A stretch of 64,000 nucleotides of DNA, taken from Chloroflexi bacterium bin20. Its GTDB lineage: Bacteria; Chloroflexota; Anaerolineae; Aggregatilineales; Phototrophicaceae. A program made the translations under genes and the position numbers. Shown here piece after piece: positions 16,887 through 27,957 of the stretch. The stretch's first letter is position 1; each line of letters begins with the position of its first letter. The stretch spans positions 372,001-436,000 of the forward strand of contig MPMG01000001.1 in the NCBI GenBank assembly GCA_002238485.1, given 5' to 3'. The notes beneath the pieces were generated by a model. It saw only the letters and a list, made by a program, of their open reading frames with translations, was not told the origin of the DNA and did no database searches.

Positions 16887-17524
16887 TTGTCGCGCCCCCA
16901 CTTGTGTGGATCGGCAAACCAGCTGCGTACGATTGCCAGCTGCGCCGCGTCCAGGCTGCCGCGCATTTGTGTTTCTTGAACGATTGTCTCGAAATTCGTC
17001 AGGGTATGCAGGCGCAGACCGGCCCGCGCAAAAGATCTTTCCGCTTCTGTGAAGCCATAACTGACGATGGCACAGGCATCTGCGACCGTTGCGCCGGCCT
17101 CTCGCAGCGCAGCCACGCCAGACAAACTGCTGCTGCCTGTCGTCACCAAATCTTCGACCAACAGCACGCGCAGCCCATTGACATCGCCGCCTTCGATTCG
17201 CTTGCCAGTGCCATGCGTCTTGGTTTCTTTGCGCACGAACACAGCCGGCTTGCCCATCTGATATGCAATCGCAGCACAATGGGCGACTCCACCCAGAGCC
17301 ACGCCGGCCAGCACATCATATTCCAATGCGCGCGAATCGATCGTTGACACGAAGCCCTCGATCACCAGGCGCCAGGCCGGTGGATGAAAAGATAGCCGGC
17401 GGTTGTCAACATATACCGGCGAGCGTATGCCCGACTTGAATGTGATAGGCGATTCGGGCAAAAAGCCCACCGCGCCAATATCAAGCAAGGCGCTCGCGAT
17501 GGATCGCTTCGTAGCGGTGTTCAT
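16883..17524 (-). CDS. pyrE: Orotate phosphoribosyltransferase
   Basis: 213 residues from ATG 17524 (a TTG three codons upstream is possible). Motifs: TFKSGIRSPVYVDNRRL for orotate, GVALGGVAHCAAIAYQMGKPAVFVRKETKTHGTGKRIEG (mobile loop with Lys and His), and the PRPP signature VLLVEDLVTTGSSS. It forms OMP from orotate and PRPP. Overlaps pyrD by 44 bases and pyrF by 4. Confidence 0.95.
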   Translation of the reverse strand: MNTATKRSIASALLDIGAVGFLPESPITFKSGIRSPVYVDNRRLSFHPPAWRLVIEGFVSTIDSRALEYDVLAGVALGGVAHCAAIAYQMGKPAVFVRKETKTHGTGKRIEGGDVNGLRVLLVEDLVTTGSSSLSGVAALREAGATVADACAIVSYGFTEAERSFARAGLRLHTLTNFETIVQETQMRGSLDAAQLAIVRSWFADPHKWGRDK

Positions 17525-18656
17525 GGTTGGCAAGCTCGTTTTCGATTAAGGCAGCGGCAAAAGGACCGCGAAAGACCAGCGCCGACCAGTATTGCGCCGC
17601 CACAGCGCCACATTGACTATACTGATAAAAGCTCTCGCCATCCATGACCCCGCCACAGCCGATGATATCCATTGCGCAGCCGAGCCGGTCTTTTGCAATT
17701 TGCAGTTCTTCCACGGCCAGCAGCGCGCTATCACGCAATGCGCCTCCGCCTATGCCCGCGTTCACTGCCGAATCCACCGGGCTGGGCTTTGCCAACGTGT
17801 TGGTGGCGATCACTGCGCGCACGCCCACCTCTGCGAAGATGCGCATCAACATGTGATATTGGGCGGCTGCCAATCCCGGACTCACCTTGACCCACAACGG
17901 AATCTCCAGATTCCGTTTCCGCAGCTCGGCGACAAATGCAGCGCAGAGACTTCGCGCGCCAGCCTCGAGCTGATGTCCGCTCGGATCGTCTTCGGTGTTC
18001 GGGCAGCTGATGTTGAGCGTGAACCAGCTGGGTCGCAGGCCCGCATCCAGGAAAAAAATCAGCGCCTCGAGCGTTTCTCCCTGCTGCTGGGCAAGATCGC
18101 TGACGCCGGGCGAGACTGCGATATTTATGCCAAATTCCCCAGGCAACTGTTCAATGCGCGCGCCCAGAAAAGCCGCCGCCGCCCGCGCGCCGGGATTGCG
18201 CAAGCCGATGCGATTCTGGGTTGATTGCGTATCCCGCTCCCGCCACAGGGTTGTGCCTGCGTTGCCCATGCGGGGATGCCGCGTGAAGCTGCCAAACTCG
18301 ATGGGACCGACCAGCGCCGGCATCATCCGCCAGCCCGGCATAATATTCTCGCGCCGATGCACGACAGCACGCAGCGCCTCGTCTTCGCTGGTAAAGCCGC
18401 GCCCTTTGACAAGTCCCGCTGCCAGGATGAGCCGCGCCGACAATTTCGCGCCGCCGACTTCCTGCGTCTGTACGGGCATGAGCCAGGCTCGCAGGCGCTT
18501 TGCCATAGCAGTTGGCAGCTGCCAGCGCTCCAACCAGCCCAGCTGCCCGATGGCAAGTTTGTGGGCGCGCTGTGCCGAAACCCGAAACAGCAGCAGGCGA
18601 CAGAACAGCCCATAGGCCATGTCGACGATGCGCAGCAAGCGTCGGCGGGCGTTCAT
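17481..18656 (-). CDS. pyrD: Dihydroorotate dehydrogenase, class 2-like with a class 1-type catalytic Cys
   Basis: 391 residues. An N-terminal amphipathic/hydrophobic extension (residues 1-45, YGLFCRLLLFRVSAQRAHKLA) resembles the membrane/quinone tunnel of class 2 enzymes. The barrel keeps FTRHPRMGNAGTTLWR, NRIGLRNPG, GINIAVSPG, VKVSPGL, VIATNT and the FMN phosphate region (IIGCGGVMDGESFYQYSQCGA). The catalytic-loop sequence is NISCPNT with Cys at residue 218 (codon 18003-18005), where class 2 enzymes use Ser. Electron acceptor is therefore uncertain. ATGA overlap with pyrC. No pyrK is in the window. Confidence 0.85.
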   Translation of the reverse strand: MNARRRLLRIVDMAYGLFCRLLLFRVSAQRAHKLAIGQLGWLERWQLPTAMAKRLRAWLMPVQTQEVGGAKLSARLILAAGLVKGRGFTSEDEALRAVVHRRENIMPGWRMMPALVGPIEFGSFTRHPRMGNAGTTLWRERDTQSTQNRIGLRNPGARAAAAFLGARIEQLPGEFGINIAVSPGVSDLAQQQGETLEALIFFLDAGLRPSWFTLNISCPNTEDDPSGHQLEAGARSLCAAFVAELRKRNLEIPLWVKVSPGLAAAQYHMLMRIFAEVGVRAVIATNTLAKPSPVDSAVNAGIGGGALRDSALLAVEELQIAKDRLGCAMDIIGCGGVMDGESFYQYSQCGAVAAQYWSALVFRGPFAAALIENELANHEHRYEAIHRERLA

Positions 18657-19729
18657 GCCACGAATCCAAATAGATTGCGCCCAAAGCCGGGCGGGCTGAG
18701 CACACGCTCGCCGTCATAGACTTTGTGCCCGCGGATCCAAACTTCGCGCACGCGTCCGCAAACGCGCATGCCCTCAAAGGGCGACCAGCCACACTTTGTA
18801 TGCAGATTTCGCCGCTCGATGACGAAGCTGGCATCGGTATCGATGACCGTATAGGTCTTGGGCAGCGGCGTGATGCGCCAGATGCGCTGCACATTCAGCG
18901 AAAGCATGTCGCAGGCGCGCTGCAGGGGCAGCCGGCCGTCTTTGACCGCCTGCATCATCAGGGGCAAGGTTGTTTCCAAGCCCGGCACCCCATAGGCTGG
19001 CGACTCCGATTCTTTCTCGGCGATCGTATGCGGCGCGTGGTCCGACTCGATGATGTCCACCAGGCCTTGTCGTATTGCTCGCCACAAGGCGCGCTGGTCA
19101 GCTTTGGTCTTCAGCTCCGGCTTCATGAGTCCGAAACTGCCGATGCTGGGCAGGTCGTCTTGGCTGAGGAAGAGATGATGCGGGCAGACGCCAATGGTTA
19201 CGGGCAAGCCTTCATCTTTGGCGGCTGTGAGCAAGCTGATTTCGCGCTGGCTGCTGATGTGCAGGAAGTGGGTGGGCTGGCGATACTTGCGCACCAGCTC
19301 CAGGATATTGGCGACTGTTTCGCCCTCGGCGTGCACGGCGATGAGCCGATTGGTCTTCCAGGCGCGATAATGTCGTTCGCGCATGATGCTGGTGTCTATA
19401 AAAAGATCGCCAGTGGTTGCGTTATTATAGATTTTTAAGCCGCAGACCCGCGCGGCGATGCCTGCATATTCGCTGGTGTTGTCGGCTTGGGATGCGCCGA
19501 AGTATAGACCCCAGTCACAGTGGGCCGACTGGTCAATGCGGGCCAGCTTTTCATCCAGCAGCTTTTCGCTGGTTGTTGATGGGGCAGTGTTGGGCATATC
19601 AAAGACCGCTGTATACCCGCCGGCGATGGCGGCGATTGTTTCGCTCTCGAAAGTGGCTTTGTGCGCCCAGTCCAGGTCGCGCAGGTGTGTGTGCGGGTCG
19701 ATCATGCCGGGGATGCGGATGATCGGCAT
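18653..19729 (-). CDS. pyrC: Dihydroorotase
   Basis: 358 residues. Metal ligands of the cyclic amidohydrolase fold are present: GMIDPHTHLRD (HxH), GLKIYNNATTGDL (candidate carbamylated Lys), IAVHAEGE, FLHISSQREI, PHHLFLS and SDHAPHT (Asp). It resembles the dihydroorotase domain of animal CAD more than E. coli PyrC. It closes carbamoyl-aspartate to dihydroorotate. Its ATG overlaps the pyrB stop by one base (TGATG), and its own stop overlaps pyrD. Confidence 0.93.
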   Translation of the reverse strand: MPIIRIPGMIDPHTHLRDLDWAHKATFESETIAAIAGGYTAVFDMPNTAPSTTSEKLLDEKLARIDQSAHCDWGLYFGASQADNTSEYAGIAARVCGLKIYNNATTGDLFIDTSIMRERHYRAWKTNRLIAVHAEGETVANILELVRKYRQPTHFLHISSQREISLLTAAKDEGLPVTIGVCPHHLFLSQDDLPSIGSFGLMKPELKTKADQRALWRAIRQGLVDIIESDHAPHTIAEKESESPAYGVPGLETTLPLMMQAVKDGRLPLQRACDMLSLNVQRIWRITPLPKTYTVIDTDASFVIERRNLHTKCGWSPFEGMRVCGRVREVWIRGHKVYDGERVLSPPGFGRNLFGFVA

Positions 19730-20790
19730 CAGACATACACCCCGCGCAAAACCTTCACGAGCAAAGCCATGCGCACGAACATGCCGTTTTCCATCTGTTC
19801 AAAATAGATGGAGCGCCGGTCGGCATCGAGCACATCATGGTCGGCGCGCGTGCCCATTTCGTGTTTGCGAGGCAACGGGTGCATCAATATAGCGTCTTCG
19901 GGCGCTTGCGCCAGCAAGCTCGGCGTCATGATGAAACGGTCTTTGATGCTTTGGTAGGCGGTTGAATCAGCAAAGCGCTCTTCTTGGATGCGCGTCCAAT
20001 AGATGACATCGGTCTGCGCAATGAGTTCTCGCAGGTCGTCGGTCTGCTGCACAGTGATGCCGCGCTTCGCCACCAGCTCGCTGATATCGGCAGGCATGGC
20101 CAGCGACTGGGGCGCGACCAGGCACAAGCGCACATCGTCGGCGTCATAATTGGCGAGCAGCTTGGCCAGGGAATGCACTGTGCGTCCGTGCTTCAAGTCG
20201 CCGACCAGCGCGATCGTCAGCCCGTCCAGCGATTTCTTCTGGTCAAAAATCGTGAATATATCCAGCAGCGCCTGGGTAGGGTGCTCGCCAATGCCATCGC
20301 CACCGCTGATCGCCACCGTCGGATTGTCAATGCGCCCATTGAGCAGATCCAAGTAATAACCGGCTTCGTAGGACGAGCCGATCTCTGGATGCCGCAGCAC
20401 AATGACATCGGCATAGCAGCCGGTCGCGCGGATGGTATCGGACAGGTTTTCGCCCTTGTACATGGACGAGAAGCGCACGCCATTGCTGACCGCGATGACA
20501 TCGCCGCCCAGCCGCCGCATGGCTGCCTGAAAGGACATATCGGTGCGCGTGCTGGCTTCAAAGAAGAGCGACGCCATCACTTTGCCGGCGCAAAGCTCGG
20601 TCAATCCACGGTCTTGCGTGCGGATGCGCTTGCGGATGGATGTGGCTGCTTGAAACAGAATATCCAGGTCGCGGCGCTGAAACTGGTCGACCGAAATGAT
20701 GTGCTTGCCCAAAAAATCGCCGTCTATGGGGGGCGGCTGATAGGTCAATGCGTGCTGGCTAATGGACAATTCGCCCACTGGATTGCTCAA
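19729..20790 (-). CDS. pyrB: Aspartate carbamoyltransferase catalytic chain
   Basis: 353 residues. Carbamoyl-phosphate site FFEASTRTDMSFQAAMRRLGG, then FSSMYKGENLSDTIR, EHPTQALLDIFTI, LVGDLKHGRTVHSL and MHPLPRKHEMG, all classic ATCase elements. The N-terminus is about 30 residues longer than in E. coli PyrB. No pyrI regulatory gene lies next to it. First pyr gene, 15 bases after fhs and likely in the same transcript. Confidence 0.95.
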   Translation of the reverse strand: MSNPVGELSISQHALTYQPPPIDGDFLGKHIISVDQFQRRDLDILFQAATSIRKRIRTQDRGLTELCAGKVMASLFFEASTRTDMSFQAAMRRLGGDVIAVSNGVRFSSMYKGENLSDTIRATGCYADVIVLRHPEIGSSYEAGYYLDLLNGRIDNPTVAISGGDGIGEHPTQALLDIFTIFDQKKSLDGLTIALVGDLKHGRTVHSLAKLLANYDADDVRLCLVAPQSLAMPADISELVAKRGITVQQTDDLRELIAQTDVIYWTRIQEERFADSTAYQSIKDRFIMTPSLLAQAPEDAILMHPLPRKHEMGTRADHDVLDADRRSIYFEQMENGMFVRMALLVKVLRGVYV

Positions 20791-20805
20791 TCTCGCCTCC
20801 CGCGC

Positions 20806-22509
<1,704 letters not shown>

Positions 22510-22557
22510 CGCGGCACAACCCTTCAGCCGAAATCTAGCGGATTCAAGCCTATTCTA

Positions 22558-24765
22558 TCACGAAGGCTGGCCGCTTTCGGTCTTTTTCAAGATGAGAATT
22601 CCTAGTGGCGGCAAACGCAGGCTGATGCTGTGGGACAAGCCATGGCTGGGGATGCTGTCGCTGTGAACGCCGCCCAGGTTGCCGACATTGCTGCCGCCGT
22701 ATTGTTGGGCGTCGCTGTTGAGCAACTCGGCATAATAGCCGCTGCTGGGCACGCCGATGCGATAGTCTTCGCGCACTACCGGCGTGCAATTCAGAACGAT
22801 AACCAGAAAGTCGTCCGCGTCCTCGGCGAAGCGCATATAGCTGTAGACGCTGTAGTCGGCGTCGTCGGCATCGATCCAGCGGAAACCGCCGGCGTCGCAG
22901 TCGCGCTGCCACAAGGCTGCTTCTGCGCGGTATACATGATTCAAATCGCGCACCCAGGCTTGCATTTGGCCGTGCTGTTCATAATCCAGCAGATGCCAAT
23001 CCAGGCTGCGCGCCTCGTCCCACTCCGCAAATTGGGCGAATTCGCCACCCATAAAATTCAGGATCTTGCCAACCTGTGTGTATTGGTAGCCGAAGAGCAG
23101 CCGCAAGCCAGCGAATTTCTGCCAGTGATCGCCGGGCAACTTGTTGATCAGCGAACCCTTCAAATGCACGACTTCGTCATGCGAAAGTGGCAGCACAAAA
23201 TTTTCACTGAAGGCATAGAGCAGGGCGAAAGTGATTTGGTGGTGATGATGCCGGCGATGCACAGGGTCTCGCGACATATACTCCAATGTGTCGTGCATCC
23301 AGCCCATATTCCACTTGAATGTGAAGCCCAGCCCACCGATATAGGTCGGGCGCGAAACCATCGACCAACTGGTGGCTTCTTCGGCGATGGTGATTGCGCC
23401 GGGCGCTTCGGCATGGACAGCCTCGTTGAAGTCGCGCAGGAATGCCAGCGCGCCCAGATTCTCGTGACTGCCATATTCGTTGGGCAGCCATTCGCCGTCT
23501 TCGCGGGAAAAACTCAGGTAAATCATCGACGAAACCGCATCGACACGCAAGCCGTCAATGTGATATTTCTTCAGCCAGAAGAGCGCATTGGCGGTCAGGA
23601 AGTTGCGCACTTCGTCACGCGCATAATTGAAGATCATCGTGCCCCAGTCGGGATGTTCGCCCTGGCGCGGGTCTTCATGACTATACAGGTGCGTGCCATC
23701 AAAGTAGTTCAAGCCGTGCCCGTCTTTGGGGAAGTGCGCCGGCACCCAATCCAGGATCACGCCAATGCCATGCTGGTGGCAGCAATCGATCAGGTGCATG
23801 AAGTCGCTGGGCGCGCCAAAGCGGCTGGTAGGCGCAAAATAACCAGTAACTTGGTAGCCCCAGGATTTGTCCAGCGGATGTTCGGCGACCGGCAGCAGTT
23901 CCAGATGTGTGTAGCCCATGTCGACCAGGTAGGGCACCAACTGCTGCGCCAATTCTCGATAGCTGAGGAATTTGTCGCCATCCCCCCGCCGCCACGAGCC
24001 CAAATGGACTTCGTAGATGTTCAGCGGCTGCCGCAGCGGGTCGGCTTTTGCGCGCGCCTCCAGCCAGTCCTCATCGCCCCAGGCATACTCGTCGATAGCG
24101 CAGACGATACTGGCGGTCTTTGGGCGCAGCTCGGCTCGAAAAGCGAAGGGGTCGGCTTTCTGGGCTTGATAACCGCGATTGTGCGAGCGAACTTCAAACT
24201 TGTACCGTTCACCAGCGCCGATGCCCGGCACAAAGAGCTCCCACAGTCCCGAAGCGCCGTTCTCCTGCAGGATGTGCGTGCGTGGATCCCAGCGGTTGAA
24301 ATCGCCGATCACCGCGACTTTGTAGCAATTTGGCGCCCAAACAGCGAAATTCACGCCAGCAACGCCATTGACAGTCCGCAAGTGCGCGCCGAGCTTCTCA
24401 TAAATCTGGCGGTGCGCGCCCTGCCCAAACAAGTGAATGTCATAATCCGAAAGCAAAGGCGGATAGATATAGGGATCGCTATAGCTTTCGCGCTGGTTAT
24501 CCCTTGTGACAATTTCGTAGTGGTACGGCCGCTCCGACCAGTCTTCGTCCAGCTCGACAGCGAACAAGCCCGCTTCGTGCAGCCTTTGCATGACGACCCG
24601 CTCGCCTGTTTCGCTGCAAACAAGAACGATCTGCTCTGCCCAGGGGCGGAAGGTGCGGATGGTTACGCGGTCGGCGCTGCGTTGCCTGCCCAAGAGAAGC
24701 GCTGGCGCGCCGATCTCGCCATCAATCAGCGCGTTCAGGGCATCGGGATGGATCGAGTGCGTCAC
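22558..24765 (-). CDS. glgB: 1,4-alpha-glucan branching enzyme
   Basis: 735 residues from GTG 24765. An N-terminal CBM48-type beta-sandwich pair precedes the GH13 barrel. Catalytic residues are in GLRVDAVSSMIYL (nucleophile Asp), ITIAEEATSW (acid/base Glu) and LSHDEVVHLKGSL (Asp); a beta-sandwich closes the protein. Makes alpha-1,6 branches in glycogen. Stand-alone: no glgA, glgC or glgP nearby in the window. Confidence 0.95.
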   Translation of the reverse strand: MTHSIHPDALNALIDGEIGAPALLLGRQRSADRVTIRTFRPWAEQIVLVCSETGERVVMQRLHEAGLFAVELDEDWSERPYHYEIVTRDNQRESYSDPYIYPPLLSDYDIHLFGQGAHRQIYEKLGAHLRTVNGVAGVNFAVWAPNCYKVAVIGDFNRWDPRTHILQENGASGLWELFVPGIGAGERYKFEVRSHNRGYQAQKADPFAFRAELRPKTASIVCAIDEYAWGDEDWLEARAKADPLRQPLNIYEVHLGSWRRGDGDKFLSYRELAQQLVPYLVDMGYTHLELLPVAEHPLDKSWGYQVTGYFAPTSRFGAPSDFMHLIDCCHQHGIGVILDWVPAHFPKDGHGLNYFDGTHLYSHEDPRQGEHPDWGTMIFNYARDEVRNFLTANALFWLKKYHIDGLRVDAVSSMIYLSFSREDGEWLPNEYGSHENLGALAFLRDFNEAVHAEAPGAITIAEEATSWSMVSRPTYIGGLGFTFKWNMGWMHDTLEYMSRDPVHRRHHHHQITFALLYAFSENFVLPLSHDEVVHLKGSLINKLPGDHWQKFAGLRLLFGYQYTQVGKILNFMGGEFAQFAEWDEARSLDWHLLDYEQHGQMQAWVRDLNHVYRAEAALWQRDCDAGGFRWIDADDADYSVYSYMRFAEDADDFLVIVLNCTPVVREDYRIGVPSSGYYAELLNSDAQQYGGSNVGNLGGVHSDSIPSHGLSHSISLRLPPLGILILKKTESGQPS

Positions 24766-24800
24766 AATTTTTGCCGAACCCCCAGTTGGTCTACGCGGAC

Positions 24801-24806
24801 ATTATA
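24801..24806 (-). promoter_or_regulatory. Possible -10 box of glgB
   Basis: A consensus TATAAT on the minus strand, 36 bases before the GTG of glgB. The -35 region (TACATC at 17 bases) is poor. Confidence 0.4.
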
Positions 24807-24904
24807 GCGTTGCGAGGCCGATGGATGTATGCTCAGGCTGAATGTGGCACGGGCGCGACTGTCTGCCGCGTCAGATGCCCGTCCTGCTTAGCTGGAAGAA
24901 AAGG

Positions 24905-26113
24905 ATGGCGAAGGCACGCAAAATCCTGCATCTGGATCTGGATGCCTTTTTCTGCGCGGTCGAGGAGCAGTTGAATCCCGAACTGCGTGGCAAGGCGATT
25001 GCTGTGGGCGGCCAGGCCGACCAGCGCGGAGTCGTTTCATCGGCGTCGTATCCGGCGCGCGCATACGGCGTTCGTTCGGCCATGCCCATGGCGCAAGCGC
25101 TGCGATTGTGCCCGCATCTGATTTTGGTCAGTGGGACGCGCGGCGCATACAGCGACCGATCGCGCAAGGTCATGGCGATACTCCGCGAAACTGCGCCCGA
25201 TGTCGAGGCGCTTTCTATTGACGAAGCCTTCCTGGATGTGACAATCCTGCCCGAGCCAATCGAAGAGACTGCGCGCAATCTGCAGCAGCGCATTAACCGC
25301 GAGCTGTATTTGCCCTGTTCGCTGGGCGGCGCAACCAACAAGCTGGTCGCCAAGACTGCCAACACCTTCGGTAAAGCCAGCAAACCGACGGACGCGCCAC
25401 CCAATGCCATCACCATGGTCGCACCTGGTGGTGAAGCGCAGTTCCTGGCGCCTCTGCCCATAGGCGGACTGTGGGGCGTGGGCCCAAAAAATGCCGAGAC
25501 CTTGGCCGCGCTGGGATTAACCACCATCGGCCAGGTTGCGCAGTGGAGCGAGGCGGCGCTGGTGGCGCGGCTGGGCAAGCTGGGTAGCGATATTTGGCGG
25601 CGCGCGCAAGGCATCGACACGCGACCGGTGCGAGCTGGCGGCGCTGCCAAGTCCATCAGCAAAGAAGTTACCTTCGCTGTGGATATTGCGGATGATGCCA
25701 AGCTTTTGCTGACGCTGCGGCGGCTGGCGGATGGGGTAGGGCGGGCGGCGCGCAAGGCTGGCTTGGCTGGCACGACCATCAAAATCAAACTTCGCTATGG
25801 CAACTTCTCAACGCACAGCCGGCAGACCACACTGGATTACGCCATCGACAACGACAGCGCCATCTACGATTGCGCCGAGCGCTTATTTTTGCAGAGCTGG
25901 ACAGATGGCTCTCCCCTGCGGCTGATCGGCATTGGGCTGAGTGGATTCGCCGAGCCGAGCCGACAACTGGACCTGTGGGGCAGTGACGAGCACCCGGCGC
26001 AACGCAGCGAATTCCAGTCTGCGCTCGACCATTTGCGCGACAAATATGGCGAAACGACCATCCGCCGCGCCAGCGACCTGGACTACCAGCCCAATGACGA
26101 CAACCGCCGCTAA
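24905..26113 (+). CDS. dinB: DNA polymerase IV (Y-family)
   Basis: 402 residues from ATG 24905 (GGAAG about 8 bases before). Y-family signatures: ILHLDLDAFFCAVEEQ (first Asp), GVVSSASYPARAYGVRSAMP, LSIDEAFLDVT (catalytic Asp-Glu), helix-hairpin-helix IGGLWGVGPKNAETLAALGLTT, and a little-finger domain. No clear beta-clamp-binding peptide at the C-terminus. Translesion synthesis. Divergent from glgB, and its stop overlaps the convergent ABC gene (CTAA, 26110-26113). Confidence 0.94.
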   Translation: MAKARKILHLDLDAFFCAVEEQLNPELRGKAIAVGGQADQRGVVSSASYPARAYGVRSAMPMAQALRLCPHLILVSGTRGAYSDRSRKVMAILRETAPDVEALSIDEAFLDVTILPEPIEETARNLQQRINRELYLPCSLGGATNKLVAKTANTFGKASKPTDAPPNAITMVAPGGEAQFLAPLPIGGLWGVGPKNAETLAALGLTTIGQVAQWSEAALVARLGKLGSDIWRRAQGIDTRPVRAGGAAKSISKEVTFAVDIADDAKLLLTLRRLADGVGRAARKAGLAGTTIKIKLRYGNFSTHSRQTTLDYAIDNDSAIYDCAERLFLQSWTDGSPLRLIGIGLSGFAEPSRQLDLWGSDEHPAQRSEFQSALDHLRDKYGETTIRRASDLDYQPNDDNRR

Positions 26114-27933
26114 GCCAGCGTGAACAACTGGTGGTAGACGCCTTCCAGGTCGAGCAATTCCTGGTGGCTGCCCATTTCTATAATGCGCCCGTGATCCATC
26201 ACCACGATGAGGTCGGCAGAAGTGATCGTGCTCAGCCGATGCGCGATGACAAAGCTTGTCCGCCCCAGCAGCAGATGCTCCAGCGCAGTCTGGATTTGTC
26301 GCTCGGTCTGCGTGTCGATATTGCTGGTGGCTTCGTCCAGGATAAGCACACGCGGATCGGCTAACAAAGCGCGCGCAAAGGCGATCAACTGCCGCTGCCC
26401 GGTCGAAAGCAGTGCGCCGCCTTCTTTGATATCGCTCTGGTAGCTATCGGGCATCTGGCTGATGAAGCTGTGCGCGCCTACCGCTTTGGCCGCCGCGACA
26501 ACCTCGTCATCGCTGGCATCCAGGCGGCCATAGCGGATGTTGTCCATAACACTGCCAGAAAAAAGGTGCGTATCCTGCGGCACAACGCTGATCTGGCGGC
26601 GCAGGCTGTTCTGCGTAACCGCGCGCAGGTCCTGTCCGTCGACCGTAACGCGCCCGCTAGTGGCATCATAGAAGCGCATGATCAGCTTGACGAGCGTCGT
26701 CTTGCCTGCGCCAGTGTGTCCCACGAAAGCGACAGTCGCGCCGGGCGGCACATCCAGGTTGATATTCTTGAGGACCAACTCGCCATCGCGGACATAGCGA
26801 AACGACACATCTTCGAAGCGCACCCGTCCCTCGATCGGCGGCAGTTCGTCGGCATCAACCGAGTCGCCGATATCGACCGGGAAGTCCATCAGCTTGAAGA
26901 TGCGATAGCCCGAGGCGATGACATTCTGCAGCAGGTTGTAGCGCTGCGCAAGCAAACGAATCGGGAAGAAGAATTGCTGGATGTAAAGAATAAAAGCCAG
27001 CAACACGCCGACCGTGATGCGTTCGTCCAGCGCCAACGTGCCGCCTACGAAGATCAGCGCGCCGGTCGCCACGCCGCCGATCAGCTCGACGCTCGGATAA
27101 AACGTGCCGGAAATCAACGCGGCCCGCACATTGGCTCGCCGACTGGCCATATTGATGTCACCAGCGAATCGGTCGTAATTTTGCTGCTGACGAGCGAAAG
27201 CCTGCGTTACGCGCACGCCATTGAAGGATTCTGACAGCTCGGCATAGACCTTGGCATTGCTGTCGGAGACGCGCAGATAAGCCGCCCGAGCATGGATGCG
27301 CCAGAAATTGGCGATTAACAACAGCGCCACCAGGACTGTGAAAGCGACTGCCGTCAACGGAATGTTGATCAGCAGCATGGAAATGATGATGCCGAATAGC
27401 ATCAAAACTTCGCGGATGCTGCCGACAGCCGCGAAAGTAACCGCCTCGCGCACGACATTAACATCGCTGATGATGCGGGCAATCAGCCGCCCGACCTCGT
27501 ATTCGGCGAAGAACCCGATAGACAGATATTGCACATGGTCAAAAAGCTGGTCGCGCAGTTGCCTGATGATGGTCTGGCCGATCACAGCCATTTTGCTCAG
27601 CTGGATACGAAAGCCCAGGAATCCCAGCAGCTGCAAGACGATGAAGATGAGCACGCCCGCCAGCAGCACCGACATATCGCGGCGGCGGATGCCTTCGTCA
27701 ATCGCCCAGCCTATCAGCGGTGGACTGGCGACATTGGCGAAGACGGTGAAAAACATCGCCACGATCGCCACCAGCAGCTCGCTGCGGTGCGGCTTTAGAT
27801 AGGCGAAGAGCCGGGCGGTTACGGCACGGTCGAAGCCGGGCTTGTGATCGTCATCAATCTCCAAAATCGACTTGTTGTCCGCTGCGGACTTTGCGGTCGA
27901 TCGTTTGGTTTCTCGTGCTTGGGTGGCAGCCAT
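26110..27933 (-). CDS. ABC exporter half-transporter, catalytic-site subunit (degenerate signature motif)
   Basis: 607 residues: type IV ABC transmembrane domain of six helices (about 45-330) and NBD (about 365-607). Walker A GHTGAGKTTL, Q-loop VVPQDTHLFSGSV, Walker B VLILDEATSNID with the catalytic Glu, H-loop VIAHRLSTI. The signature reads LSTGQ rather than LSGGQ. Together with the next gene this fits an asymmetric heterodimer (TM287/288, BmrCD type): this subunit supplies the Walker motifs of the consensus site and the degenerate signature of the other site. Substrate unknown; lipid or drug export is usual. It lies 24 bases after its partner. Confidence 0.92.
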   Translation of the reverse strand: MAATQARETKRSTAKSAADNKSILEIDDDHKPGFDRAVTARLFAYLKPHRSELLVAIVAMFFTVFANVASPPLIGWAIDEGIRRRDMSVLLAGVLIFIVLQLLGFLGFRIQLSKMAVIGQTIIRQLRDQLFDHVQYLSIGFFAEYEVGRLIARIISDVNVVREAVTFAAVGSIREVLMLFGIIISMLLINIPLTAVAFTVLVALLLIANFWRIHARAAYLRVSDSNAKVYAELSESFNGVRVTQAFARQQQNYDRFAGDINMASRRANVRAALISGTFYPSVELIGGVATGALIFVGGTLALDERITVGVLLAFILYIQQFFFPIRLLAQRYNLLQNVIASGYRIFKLMDFPVDIGDSVDADELPPIEGRVRFEDVSFRYVRDGELVLKNINLDVPPGATVAFVGHTGAGKTTLVKLIMRFYDATSGRVTVDGQDLRAVTQNSLRRQISVVPQDTHLFSGSVMDNIRYGRLDASDDEVVAAAKAVGAHSFISQMPDSYQSDIKEGGALLSTGQRQLIAFARALLADPRVLILDEATSNIDTQTERQIQTALEHLLLGRTSFVIAHRLSTITSADLIVVMDHGRIIEMGSHQELLDLEGVYHQLFTLA

Positions 27934-27957
27934 AAACTCCTGTTCCTGCCTTGCGAT

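Noticed and set aside
22630-24807. Long plus-strand open frame opposite glgB (725 codons).
   Set aside because: It mirrors the GlgB coding frame, which has all GH13 motifs; shadow reading frame of G+C-rich DNA.
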